Assembly: GCF_947507565.1 (NCBI RefSeq)
Contig: NC_089194.1
Span: forward strand, 248,001 to 312,000
Source: Oscarella lobularis
Lineage: Eukaryota; Porifera; Homoscleromorpha; Homosclerophorida; Oscarellidae
Direction: 5' to 3'
DNA: 64,000 bases
Under the pieces are notes generated by a model. It was not told the DNA's origin. It did no database searches and was given only the letters and a program-made list of their open reading frames with translations. The position numbers were made by a program, and so were the translations under genes. Of the stretch, positions 36,350 to 47,529 are shown one piece after another (position 1 is the first letter of the stretch; every line of letters begins with the position of its first letter).

Positions 36350-39300
36350 TCACGAAGCAAAGTCCATTGACGCTAGACCTGTCACAGTCACATGCTTTGA
36401 AAATCGACTTTTAGAATGTTCCTCTTTGATTAAAGGGAGAGGTACTCCTGCTTTTTTGCAAACTCTTAACAGCTCGCCAACACTTGCCTTCCTCCCATTT
36501 TCCTGAGACCACAGATCAATTAGGTACCGAAGCCTTTTACTGTTTGTATCCATGGGAGGAAGATCTGTAAGTTCATAGGCTTTATATCCTAGGTATTGGC
36601 CAATAGACTCCCATTATTGTTTCCAACTTTAGCGACAGTCATCTTAAACTCCAGACATTCCGAATCCGAAAGCATAGCATCATCAGGAGGAAAAGAGGAA
36701 GCGATATCTGAAAAAAAAGAGCTCGAATTTCAACACAATGAAATTCTCATTCACACCTATTTTCTGACTGGAGCAAGACGGACGATTTAGAAAATCTTGT
36801 AGATTCTGAGCAGCTGCCGCTTCCTGCGTAAAACATAAATAAAAAAGAATCAAATAGTCGAAAAAATTATAAGAAAGATGTCTCACCTCATCAGCAGAAA
36901 GTTCAATGGCTCCTTCACCATGTAAAAGAGAGAGCAAATATAAGACGTCATTTTTTTCGCGCAGCGTTAGCCAAGGATTGAGCTGTGGTATTAAGATTCT
37001 CAGACCAGAGAGCGAGAATGTCGCCCTAAAATGCGCTTTTCACGATATCAGCGGGCGATGGGCTAAGAAGGGGCGCTGGCTAGAGCGTTCCGTCCGACTT
37101 CATCTTTCTCCAGGCAAGTATCTATTACACAGCGCGTTTTGTAAGAAATATAATCGATGTGATTATCAGGGAGAGCAAATAGCTTTTTGAGGCTGTCTTC
37201 GATCGTTCCCTCGAAGAGTGAGGCGCTAGACTTCGTCGAATTCTTTATCACCTTTTCGACCGTTTCCTTTCTTTACGCCCCAGGAGACTCTTTCACTTCT
37301 TTCAATTCAGAGCAACTTATGTACCACAGGTGTCTCTATTCCTGGACTTTTCTCTTGAAGAACCTTTTCGCCCGTTCTCATGAGATCCCTCAGTAGCTTT
37401 ATGCATTCGCTTTCGGAATGCTCGGGACCTCGCACAACAAAGTCTAATGCCTTGTCTACGTCTTGCAAAATTACCATTCCTTCTAGCGAAAATTTGGCAA
37501 TTCTTTTCTTGATCGTTAGACCACCCTGCCACAGTACCGGTTCCAAGCCACAGAAACATTTGGTATTGCGAACGTGACACTGAAGAAACGGCATTGTGCC
37601 TGGGGTTATTATATCAGTCTCGTCTTCTCGTTTCCAGCGACGCCCAACGTATACCGTCATTAGAGCATTTCTACACCATATTTCTGTTGTTGAATTAGCG
37701 CTGGGAATTGATATGTGTTCGGCCTATCTGGAAGTTCAAAGCAAATTTCCACTTAGGGCGCAAAGAAGTGATAGCGTTTCGTCGATATTATCCCACTTCT
37801 GCTTGTTGAAAGCTTCAAGTGCTCTTTTGATCTTCTCCTTTGTCGTTGTTCCAGGAGGAGAACAGGAGAGAGTGACTTGAAACTCTTCAGGAAACAAAAG
37901 TGGACCAAAAACGCTATGACCCAGCCATGAAAGCTCGAGAATTATTTTATCTTCCATAACAAATATCTACGAAGAGACGCATTTTGCAATTGAAAATATA
38001 ATTAACCAACTTACCTCGCCAATGCCCTGCAAAAATTCAACAAGCAACGTTTGAACCTGTTCCGTAAGGCCAGGATAGATGCTTGCAACCATCATCTGCT
38101 TAAAAGCATCGGCATCCATACAGCGATTTTCCTAAAAACGCCCTTCGCTCTTGCTCAAACTAACAATTGCCACTCGCCTTTTCAGCAGTCAATAATCCCC
38201 TATTCCTCGGAAGAGTCAAACATTTTTCCCGTATTGATTCCGCCGACTCGTTTGAAAACGAATAGCGAATGTCGTGCGGCCCAGCGATTGCGGAGCGTAG
38301 GTAAAAATGATGCCACGGCCGCTTCAAAAATAATAGGAACATCATTTGCAATCAGCATGCATGAAAGAAATTGACATGCAAACATAACAACTGTATCTTC
38401 ATTACCTCAATTGTTTTCTCTTTGACATCGCCAATAGCTTTTTTGAGAAGATCTAACTCGTTTGACCTTCCATCTCGACAGTTCAAGAGAAAGCCATTAA
38501 GTCAAACCAAGCGCCAAACGTTATTTGCAGGTACCGAAAAAGTCGTCGAAATTGGTTCTCTCCAGATTTCCAATCGGAAAGCAAATCCTTTTTGCTGCCT
38601 GAAACTAAGACGTTTGCTTTTTTAGTGAAGGCTCCACTGCACTTCGCAAATGACAGAATAAAGTGGCTGGACTCTCTGAGCTCGTCGTAGCTCTGGGTCA
38701 AATCGACAACCAGAAGAAACATTGTCGTAGTCTCGGAAAAGAAAAGCCCGTGCGTCTTGTAGAAGAAAGGCTGCCCTGCAAAGTCGCAAAAGACGAGTTC
38801 GCCTGCTGAGTCCACGGTCACTGTGGTCACAGCCATGCTGGCTGTACGCACATCGTCGCCCTCGTCGCACCAATCAATATTCTGTAGCGTTTTGATTAGG
38901 GTTGTCTTGCCAGCTCTCTCCTTTCCAACTACGCAGACTTTGATCTTTTTGGGTTTTGTTTTGCCGTGCGAGTAAAGCTTGGAGTGTCGATATGAAGTCT
39001 AAAGGAAGTCGTATAAGAGAAGAAATTGGCAACACCTACTAAGCAATTGACCCATGCTTCGAAAAGTGTAGGGGCGAGTTCGTGAGGAAGGCTTCCATTC
39101 TGAATCAGAAAGAGCGAAAACATTTCATCATATAAGATTACCTTATTTACACTACAACACGAAGCAGTGCATTTGTACTGTACACGCATTAAATAGGAAT
39201 TCAACTGCAATAATAAATAAATATCAACCTTGTCAGGAATGTCGATGAGTGAAGCGCTTGACAAAAGAAGTAGAGTCAAAAGATTCTTTTGTTGAACTGA

Positions 39301-39640
39301 AAAAAAACTTAAAGAAACAAAAAAACAATGCTCAAATTACCAGCATCTCTCCACGATTGAGCAAGGAAGTGTAGAAGTGATTCCCCGCGCTGAGAAAAAA
39401 AAACAGTGAAATAAGCAAGGCGCATAACACAAAATTTACCTCATTTGTCTGATTGACATCAGCTCCAGCATCAATTAGTAACTTGGCAAGTTTTGTGTCA
39501 CAACGAGAGCAGGCGATTTGCAAAGGCCATCTTTTAGTTAGATACTGCCAGAAGCACTAATTACACATGAACATGTTAAAACGTGTAAAACCAACGTCGT
39601 CTTTGCAATCGACATCAGCTCCATTATCCAACTACATACG
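36350..39640 (-). CDS. Ankyrin-Roc-COR-death domain protein (ROCO family)
   Basis: Reading from high to low coordinates: ankyrin repeats (LDNGADVDCKDD near 39610-39640; LTKRWPLQIACSRCDTKLAK with IDAGADVNQTNE at 39440-39540; RGESLLHFLAQSW at 39340). A linker follows, then a Roc GTPase with P-loop GKERAGKTT (38900-38926), DFAGQ (38771-38785) and a GSKKDL segment. A COR domain follows (ELSWLGHSVFGPLLFPEEF, 37.9 kb; EPVLWQGGLTIKKRI, 37.5 kb). The end is a death-domain half (ESIGQYLGYKAYELTDLPP, RLRYLIDLWSQENG) near 36.4-36.6 kb, with the stop at 36350. The layout resembles DAPK1 without its kinase. It is a likely cytoplasmic GTPase scaffold in stress or immune signalling. The true 5-prime end is unclear: upstream ankyrin exons may be missing. 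The frame near 36630 needs an intron I cannot fix. Confidence 0.75.
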
Positions 39641-39652
39641 AAATTAATCATC

Positions 39653-40082
39653 ATGCCTCTTGAAGGATATTTGTGCCTTGGAACAAGCAAGTTTCCGTGC
39701 ACAACCGGCAAACCCTGGAAAATTGTAGCACGTCCAGCAGGACTTGTAAATGTTGAAATTCTTTGCCCAAGTACACCTGATTGTCAGAATATCAGTGGAG
39801 GCGACAATGGGACTCGTAAACGTTATCAGTGTTAAAATTATTAAAGTGTATCACTTAGTTGATACGCCAAGCGAAACGAATGAATACTCTTTCAACGCTA
39901 AGCCCCTGTCGGATGGTTCTACCTTTGACCTCCTAGTCGAGTTCAGAGTGAAGCTTTTCTACAACGACGATCTAAAAGTTACAATCGATGTTGTTGTTCT
40001 GGAGGAGAACGCAACCATATACCGAGCGTTTGCTGTCGTTCCTTCGCAGGGACTATATGAGGTGCTGAACGAGTTTGCATGA
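39653..40082 (+). CDS. Small two-exon gene, unknown function
   Basis: Exon 1 begins MPLEGYLCLGTSKFPCTTGK and runs to GDNGT. A 46-bp intron (GTAAACG...CACTTAG, about 39818-39863) restores one frame to LDTPSETNEYSFNAKPLSDG and on to a stop at 40080-40082 (LYEVLNEFA). Neither single frame crosses the intron, so the splice is well supported. The protein has about 130 residues, four cysteines and beta-strand-rich composition (LLVEFRVKLFYNDDLKVTID). I do not recognise the family. It lies head to head with the ankyrin-Roc-COR gene, 13 bp from its first visible exon, so one gene may nest in an intron of the other. Confidence 0.5.
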
Positions 40083-40089
40083 ATGAGCC

Positions 40090-41060
40090 CAATTCGAGAA
40101 TCTGCTTTCGCAGTCTGGTACGTGCGCGCTGTTACGGTTCTGTTGGTTTTGTTCCCTTTGTTCGCTCATGCAGTATACCTATGTAGTGCCCCAAAAAAGC
40201 ATTCTGCTTTATATAGGCACTAGGTAGTATAGGCTCGTTCATGATTAGTGTCTTCATTGATGTCTGCAAATAAAAAGAACTTTGATGTATGTGTGGCCGG
40301 ACAATAGCTCCTTCGCGCGATTGTGTTATACGGGAGATCTATCGGTGAAAGCTCCGTTATTTGCCTCTTCGAGCAATTGATGCACTGTTTCGCCGTCCAA
40401 GCGTGAAGAAACTCGAACTAAGCATGTATTCGCTAGCCGAGAACACAAACGATTGCCGCGATGCTGTCTGGACGCTGTCTGTGTCACAATATGTACGTTG
40501 CTTTCCTATGGAAAAAATCTAATATTGTCTGGCTGACTTCATTCTCGCCTACCTGCGTGCCTTCACCGTCACTGAGATCGTCCGTGCACTTCGTCGTTGA
40601 AGAAATAACGTAGAAAATAGCAGTTTACGGCTGTCACAGAGCGCTTCCCGACTTGAGGAGCATATATACGGGAGGTACGTTCGAAAGAAACCAGCTTCAT
40701 TTGCTCCTTCGAGCAAGAGTTACACCCTTTTCACCGGTAAAACGGCAAGGGAAACCGAGTGAGAACGCATTCGATCGCCGAGAAAGACAGCGATTGCCGC
40801 GATGGGAGCGGATTAGGACGCGATCAGTTGAACAGTTTATATCCCGGATATATTCGAAAAAAGTCGAGTTGTGCCAGCTTTTCGATTGCTTTTCACCCGC
40901 CTCAGAGGATGCATTCAGTTACCACAATGCACAAACGTTCCGCGAAAGCCGACAACTGTCAGTCGCTTCTCTGTTTCTTCAGCGACGAGCCACGACACTC
41001 GTGAGACCGGCATCATCATCGACTTAGCGTCGAGTAGCTTTGTCTGAAACGTATTGTTTT
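40090..41060 (+). repeat. R1 dispersed repeat, copy E
   Basis: This copy is inverted relative to copies A to D. Its left edge begins a few bases after the stop of the small gene and matches copy F (48540 onward) in GAGAATCTGC, TTTGCAAATA and GTATGTGTGGCCGGAC. In the ATG frame of copy F it reads MGAD, stop, then PDIFEKSRVVPAF with further damage, so it is a decayed exon. Confidence 0.75.
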
Positions 41061-41572
41061 TCCAGTGAAATACTGTTCGAGCTTAGCGCAAGTTGAGAGC
41101 GTGAACTTGAAGGTAGAGACCACATTTCTTTTCAGCCATTGTGACATATTTATCATTTTTGCATAGGAACATAGTGCTGAAATGGTAAAAGCGGTGACAT
41201 GTAGAACGCACGTGCAGTCGTGCGAGTTCCTAAACAACATCAAATGAACTAAAAAAAACGCAGAATTTCTCCTAGGTATGTGTGTCCAGCTGTCTTGTAT
41301 ATTGCTTCAACTCATATTGGTGAGATACTAGAACATCAATGGAGTAAGTGCGACGGAGAGTAGAAGGGGAGAAAGCCAAAGGCATCTAAGGCGAGGAAGA
41401 TCCTGAGGAAAGGAAGAAGGAATGTGAGCGCACCTCATCAATCATAATTTATTTATTCATTTTTGTTTTTCTTCTTATGTTTCTATTGCATCTTCTTCTT
41501 GTGCCAGTTGTAGTACGTAGCAGTGACAAAGCAACCTCATCCAAAGTGAAACCGGAAATTGATTGAGACTAA

Positions 41573-41870
41573 ATGGAGAAGTTGTTTGCTACGAAAGCCA
41601 CATGGGAAAAGTTCCTAGCTCAGTCCTGTTCAAAACCGAACCAAAAAGGTAAATATTTAAAATCAATATTATTAATCGTTGACCCTTTCTGTAACAGCTC
41701 GTAAATCCATTGGACCCAAAGAGACTGTAACGACGATTTCGAACACAAGGTGACAATCTATTCATTTATGTTTATTTGTTTACTCCTTTCTTCTCAGAAC
41801 CTCGGGGCAAACCATTTCCAACTTCCAGTGTCATTGCTGTTCGGTGACTCGATCTCTTGTGGTAGGTAAT
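41573..41870 (+). CDS. Three-exon gene fragment linked to R1, unknown family
   Basis: Exons are 41573-41648 (MEKLFATKATWEKFLAQSCS), 41698-41749 (ARKSIGPKETVTTISNTR) and 41798-41865 (TSGQTISNFQCHCCSVTRSL). GTAAAT...AACAG and GTGACA...CTCAG introns of about 48 bp join them, and the phases agree. The third exon has a CxCC cluster that might bind metal. No continuation is evident downstream, where homology to 11500-11800 continues through non-coding sequence. It may be a truncated gene copy. An inverted, damaged copy lies at 11.8-12.1 kb. Confidence 0.45.
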
Positions 41871-42284
41871 TTTAAATGATTAATCGAACAGTTATTTCTT
41901 AATTTGCATGACCTCTAGTTGTCATTGCTTTCTAATCTCGTATGTCAATATGTGTTTGACGCGTTTCCTATTTATTTACGTTGGAATCAGTATATTGCTT
42001 CACTTGCTAGTGACGACATTCTATGTGAGCGTCAGTAGTTTGGGCGGGAACGCCTGCTGTCTGTTCACAGTTGCAAGTAAAATTCAAACTGATCTTTTTT
42101 TCTCCGCCGTTGTTCACAAATTTTGACCTCTGTCTAGGTACACCTTGGGAACTTTATCGTGTCAGAACTCTTTTATTTCGTCAGAGCTTTGTCGAGAAAT
42201 GAAAAGGTTCTCTTTTGCGTAGTACTTTCTGGTCCGAGTACTGACTGCATGGAGACAGCTTTAAAATGGAGCCTAGATTCCACC

Positions 42285-42440
42285 CGTGACCGCTATAAGG
42301 AAAACCCGTGTTAATCCGGGTGTCCTTCGCTGTATACACCCCGTGCTTTCCATTGAGGTAGTCTACATTTAGCCTCGTGATCGTCCCTAGGCCCTTCAAC
42401 ATGTAGCGCGCTTGATGCGCCCTCGCTAGAAGGGCCTGGC
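42285..42440. other. Hairpin-rich segment
   Basis: Stems include AAGGAAAACCCG with CGGGTGTCCTT around TTAAT (42298-42326) and a perfect 9-bp AGGCCCTTC/GAAGGGCCT (42389-42397 with 42429-42437) that encloses a smaller GCGC stem. The open frame across it is not convincing. It could be a structured RNA or a hairpin-forming repeat. Confidence 0.4.
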
Positions 42441-42899
42441 CCAGACGTCTGCCAAACAAAAGATATATAAATTCTCTACCGATTTGACCCCAACCGCAAA
42501 AAATTTTTGACCTACCGGTTTCGAGAAACTAGGGAACAACGTTCGAAATCGCCCCAAATCGCAACGTTGTGAATGAGATCGACTGTGCATGCTTCTGTGT
42601 ACGTGTCAAACGCGCTAGATTCGTTTATAGGGCCTAGTTTCCCATTTCGCGCCTCAGCTGGAAGAATTTGCTACTGGATCTCACAATGATTCGCTACTTC
42701 ATTCTCTGTCCCGCGCAGTGTGTACATGTGTCTGTATTTCGATGGATCGCTCTATCGCAGAGTGCGCATTGGGCCTTACTCCGCTGGCGTAACGGAGAGG
42801 AATCCAGAAAAACACGCCGAAATCCTATAAATCCCCCTAGCAACCTACACATGCGCAGTGGTTTGTCTCTCCTGCTTCTACCGGCGAGCGCATCAAGCG

Positions 42900-43200
42900 C
42901 GCTAGCTGGTGAAGGGCCTAGGGACGAGGCTAGTCTACATTTGCCAAGCCAGCGAAATAGAGAGCATCGCGCTTTCTTTTCATTGCTCTAGCTGCGATGG
43001 AGAATGCTTTTCAGGTATAGGGATCGCGAATATCACACATTTTTTCCTTCGACCACACGCCCCTCTTGAAAAACGCCCCTATGCTTATCTCTCTCGCCCT
43101 TCCTTTCGTTCACATGTTTTTCTCCTGCGATTTCGAGAGATCGATTTGACCGGGGCCCCCTTTAGGCTCAGAGCGACGACAGGATTCCTCTACGACCCGA
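42900..43200 (+). repeat. R2 dispersed repeat, copy 2
   Basis: This is the inverted match of 2460-2870, including CGAAATAGAGAGCATCGCGCT and GGGGCCCC at about 43152. It ends about 140 bp before the start codon of the topoisomerase II-like gene and so may act as its promoter and leader. Confidence 0.6.
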
Positions 43201-43341
43201 TACGTACATCGCGTCTATGGAAAAAGGTAAAGAATACTGGTAACATCAAATATTTAATTAATAGTTCCATTGCCAGAATTCAAATCACAGGTAAATCAAA
43301 ATATATTTTAACAAAGATCAACGTTGGGGTAATGTTGCTCT

Positions 43342-46245
43342 ATGGCAAAGCTGAATGACGCTAATTTTGCTGGAGGAGAGGAGTCGGCAAACTGCACTCT
43401 GATTCTAACGGATAGAAATTCAGGCAAAACGTTGGCCGTCTGTGGACTCAGCGTCGTCGGTCGCAATCATTTCGGCGTCTATCATCTTAGAAGAAAAATG
43501 CTCAACGTTTTTGAAGCAACTAACGAGCAGGTTATAAATAGTTATTTAAGTATATGAATATTTCAATTTATGTGTCTAGATTGAGGACGATGCTGAGATG
43601 AAGAACATCGTCCGGATCGTCGGTCTCGAGTACAGCAAAGATTACAGTTCTGTCGATGATCTGAAAGCGCTTCGCTACGGTCGACTTATGATCATGACTG
43701 ATCACGATGAAGACGGAACGAACATGAAAGGACTTCTGATCAGATTTCTTCATCACAAGTGGCCTCTTCTGCTTCGACTTCCTTTCCTCGAGCAATTCAT
43801 CGCTCCAAGAGTCAAAGTGCAGTGACAATAAGTAAATATTGCATTTCATTTTATTATAATTTTTAGGTCTTCAAGGGGCAGAATAAGAAGGCTTTCTATT
43901 CGATTTCAGAGTTTGATGAGTGGGAAGAGAATACCCTTGACTCGTTGTCTTGGCGAGTCAAGCACTACAGAGGATTGGGAACGAGCACGGCAAATGAGGC
44001 GAAAGAATACTTTCAAGACTTGGAGAAACATCGTGTTCTGTTCAGGTACTGTGGGTCAAGTGACGATGCAGCAATAACACTGGTAAATTCTTTGATAGTT
44101 ATGAGTCGAAGTTATACTACCGTAGCTGCTTTCTAGGCTTTTGCTCGGGGTCACGCAGCCTGGCGAAAACGTTGGCTTAATGACTGGCTGGCTCAACGGA
44201 AGCAAAGACGTCAGGCGGGAAAGAGCGAAGTACATGAGGGAAGTGCGTGTCGTATCTTAGCGATAGATTGTTTTTAGTCGTTTTCAAGCGGTAGCGACCA
44301 ATTGACTTTCAGCAATTTTGTGAACGAAGAGCTCGCGCAGTTTGCGAACGCTTTTAATGACAGATCGATTCCTTCGTTAGTCGACGGTGAGTTCTCAATC
44401 ATCGTAAAGACGTTGCAAGACGTTGCAAGTTGATGGTGTCCTGTTTTCTGTAACAGGACTAACGCCTGCTCAGAGGAGAGTTGTTGTCACCTGTAGCAGA
44501 CAGAATGGCGCAGAAATCAATGTAGTTGATTTGGCTGGTATCGGGGCCGATCTCTCCTCTTATAATTACGCGAAAGTAAGCTCTTTTCTACTTTTCCTTG
44601 CTTTTTCTCAGACTTGTCTCAAGAAAACGATTACTACATGTTATGGTCTTGCTCAGAACTTCGTCGGCGCAAACAACATTAATCTCATCGAGCCGATCGG
44701 TCAATTTGGTACGCGTCTTCGCGGTGGCAAAGACGCAGCGAGTCCGCGATGCCTTTTCACTGCGCTCAGCTCGCTCGCTCGTCTCATCATATCTCCTCTC
44801 GACGAGCCGGGCCTAACTCGTCTTTGCGACGACGACAGGCTCGTGGAGCCCGAATGGCTTTGCCCAATTATTCCCATGGTTCTCGTGAACGGAGCAGAGG
44901 GCATCGGAAGGGAATTCAGTAGCTTTGTTCCCAATTACGACGCTCGCGAAATTGTCGCTAATCTTCAGCGGATGCTCGACGGCGTTGAGCCGATTCCCAT
45001 GGTGCCGTCTTATAAAGGATTCACTGGCAAGATTCGTCAAGTCGACGAGCACACTTTCACGACTTTTGGAACCGTCACTCGACTCGACGACACGCATTTG
45101 GAAATTACGGAACTTCCTGTTGGAACGTGGACGGAGACTTACATCAGGGATGTGCTCGAGTCCAGGACTATTAAAAACTTGATTAGGTGAGCCAGAGGAA
45201 GAGATCAACAATACTCTCTTATTATGTGATTTCTTCATTAAAGTGATTATACTGCTTATTATACGGATACGACTGTTCGGTTTGTCGTCACTATGACGAA
45301 GGCGAGAATGGATGACTGTAAGAAGGAGGGGTTTCACAAAAAGTTCAAGTTGGAGTCGACACTAGCGACAAACAATCTCGTAAGATTCAATTCTTTATTG
45401 AAGATCTACAAATCATGGAGATTATTTTTAGGTTTTGTTTGATTCTAATGGCTGTTTGAAGAAGTATGCGAATGAAATCGAAATTCTAAAAGAGTTCTTT
45501 GATTTGCGTCTGGAGCGATATGCATTAAGAAAGAGGTTGATTGAAGGGCTGCTAAAGGCCAAAGTCGACAAACTAACAAACGAGGCGCAATTTATCGACG
45601 AGAAGTGCGACGGGAAATTCATCGTTGGTACGGACAAATAATTGATGTCAGATTTACCGAGTGTTAACAAATTTCTGTAGAAAATATTGCGAAAAAGGAG
45701 TTAGTTGCTTTGCTGAGTCGACGAGGCTACGCATCCGATCCTATCAGGGCCTGGAGAGAGGCGAACCCGTCGTTTCGCGACACTATTTCGTCAGGAGGCG
45801 ACTCGAGAGACAAATTCGAAACAACTGGACCCGACTTCAACTATCTGCTCCGCTTGTCGTTGACGAAAGAAGAGAGAGACCAGCTTCTCGCAAGGAGAGA
45901 TTCCAAGGTAAGGTGACCTAAGGGACAATACGGTAATGGATCTTTGGATCAGGTCACAGGCTAAATAGTGTTATAGGCTAACTGTAGGGTATCATTTTCT
46001 CGTGCATGTTTATGTTGGAATTATTAGTCAGGCATCTGTTATTAGATGTCTGAGCTGCGAGTCGTAAAACTAAAGTCTCCGAAAACTATGTGGAAAGACG
46101 ATTTGAAGATACTTTTAGATCAACTGGAGGTAGCTACATGAAAGAAACGGCACAGTTTCATCCTTTGACATTTCGTTTCATAGAAGGTGGAGCAGAACGA
46201 TAAAGGCAAAGCATCGATGCCGAAAGCGAGAGTCCCAACGAAGGT
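43342..46245 (+). CDS. Topoisomerase II-like protein lacking ATPase domain and catalytic tyrosine
   Basis: The start is MAKLNDANFAGGEESANC, at the transducer/TOPRIM border of eukaryotic topoisomerase II. Exons follow family order: TOPRIM (43.34-43.82 kb), YRGLGTSTANEAKEYF, DDAAITL, FNDRSIPSLVDGLTPAQRR, LAQNFVGANNINLIEPIGQF, then EPEW..IPMVLVNGAEGIG, the coiled-coil gate (RLERYALRKRLIEGLLKAK) and SPKTMWKDDLKILLDQLE, with small introns throughout. Against the family the GHKL ATPase half is absent. The TOPRIM EGDSAK is DRNSGK (Glu to Asp at 43411-43413), while DxDxD is kept (DHDED). The YHHGE region reads YNYAK. The active-site SPRY is SPRC (44750-44752), so Tyr is Cys. It cannot form the usual DNA-tyrosine link. 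It is a likely nuclear DNA-binding pseudo-enzyme, or a gene in decay, though frames are open. Confidence 0.85.
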
Positions 46246-46281
46246 AATTGTTCAGAGATCGAATTTTACTTTAGGGAAGAC

Positions 46282-47190
46282 TTGATGTCAAAGGTCAAGG
46301 AACGTTCTTCAAAAAAAAATTTCGCTGACACCGACGACGCTGGACCACCGAAAAAGAAAACATCTTCTTCTAGCGCTTCGGTGGTATTTGAAGATTTACC
46401 TGCCTTGAAGCGCTCCCTGCGCTTATCGGGGAAAAAAAAAAGAAATTACGCTGACGACGACGCTGGACCACCGAGAAAGAAAACGTCTTCTTCTAGCGCT
46501 TCGATGGTATTTGAGGTTTCACCTGCCTTGAAGCGCTCCCTGCGCTTATCGGGGAAAAAAAAAAGAAATTACGCTGACTACGACGCTGGACCACCGAAAG
46601 AGAAAACGTCTTCTTCTAGCGCTTCGGTGGTATTTGAAGTTTCACCTGCCTTGAAGCGCTCCCTGCGCTTATCGGGGAAAAAAAAAAGAAATTACGCTGA
46701 CGACGACGCTGGACCACCGAGAAAGAAAACGTCTTCTTCTAGCGCTTCGATGGTATTTGAAGTTTCACCTGCCTTGAAGCGCTCCCTGCGCTTATCGGGG
46801 AAAAAAAAACGAAATTACGCTGACGACGACGCTGGACCACCGAAAAAGAAAACGTCTTCTTCTAGCGCTTCGGTGGTATTTGAAGTTTTACCTGCCTTGA
46901 AGCGCTCCCTGCGCTTATCGGGGAAAAAAAAAAGAAACTACGCTGACAACGACGACGCTGGACCACCGAAAGAGAAAACGTCTTCTTCTAGCGCTTCGGT
47001 GGTATTTGAAGTTTTACCTGCCTTGAAGCGCTCCCTGCGCTTATCGGGAAAAAAAAAAAGGAATTACGCTGACAACGACGACGCTGGACCACCGAAAAAG
47101 AAAACGTCTTCTTCTAGCGCTTCGGTGGTATTTGAAGATTTACCTGCCTTGAAGCGCTCCCTGCGCTTATCGGAGAAAAGAAAAAAGTGA
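46282..47190 (+). CDS. Lysine-rich seven-unit repeat ORF (possible C-terminal domain of the topoisomerase II-like protein)
   Basis: An open frame of about 300 residues consists of seven units of 41-42 residues. Each unit contains AGPPKKKTSSSSAS, FE, PALKRSLRLSGKKKRNYAD. Units differ by few bases, so the expansion is recent, and the frame is kept through all of them. The PPKKK and GKKKR runs look like nuclear localisation or DNA-binding segments, and the S-rich part offers phosphorylation sites. It lies 36 bp after the last topoisomerase exon (donor near 46242), where C-terminal tails of this enzyme are also basic. The obvious acceptor (TTTAG at 46275) joins in the wrong phase and meets a stop at a nine-A run, so fusion is unproven. 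Confidence 0.6.
   Translation: MMSKVKERSSKKNFADTDDAGPPKKKTSSSSASVVFEDLPALKRSLRLSGKKKRNYADDDAGPPRKKTSSSSASMVFEVSPALKRSLRLSGKKKRNYADYDAGPPKEKTSSSSASVVFEVSPALKRSLRLSGKKKRNYADDDAGPPRKKTSSSSASMVFEVSPALKRSLRLSGKKKRNYADDDAGPPKKKTSSSSASVVFEVLPALKRSLRLSGKKKRNYADNDDAGPPKEKTSSSSASVVFEVLPALKRSLRLSGKKKRNYADNDDAGPPKKKTSSSSASVVFEDLPALKRSLRLSEKRKK
46338..47190 (+). repeat. Coding minisatellite, seven units of 123-126 bp
   Basis: Unit borders are set by GCTGGACCACCG. Each unit contains AAAACGTCTTCTTCTAGCGC and a run of eight or more A after CTTATCGGGG. Two alternating subtypes (GTGGTATTTG and ATGGTATTTG) suggest duplication in pairs. Units 5 to 7 have TTACCTGCC, and an extra codon marks units 5 and 6. Confidence 0.85.
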
Positions 47191-47529
47191 TTTTGAAGTT
47201 CACGAAGAGCATTTGAATTATTAAGGCTATGAGTTGCAGAGTGTTGGGGTTCGTATGAGGCTTGTTTTGTTTTAGTCGTGTGTATGTTGCAAGTTGCCAG
47301 TGTTTCTAAACAAAAAATGTGACGTCACATAAAAACCGTTTTGCATGTGCATTGATGGACAATCACGGGCGAACACCTACTTTAGTTCCGGTAAAGATAT
47401 TTCACTGTATGTTCCGCCTTGAACCTTTCCGTATTTTCTTTGATTAATAAACCTCTGTATCCAAACGTCTTTAAAGTCTTCTATCTATGAATGTATCTCT
47501 CAACAGAAATTCCCGTACGAGAGAAACTA

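Noticed and set aside
40653-41027. Open frame across R1 copy E
   Set aside because: It is in a different frame from the ATG frame of the intact copy F and its equivalents in other copies are not conserved as protein.
46338-47190. CRISPR-like array
   Set aside because: Units are 123-126 bp, contiguous, in frame and coding, with no spacers; the setting is eukaryotic.
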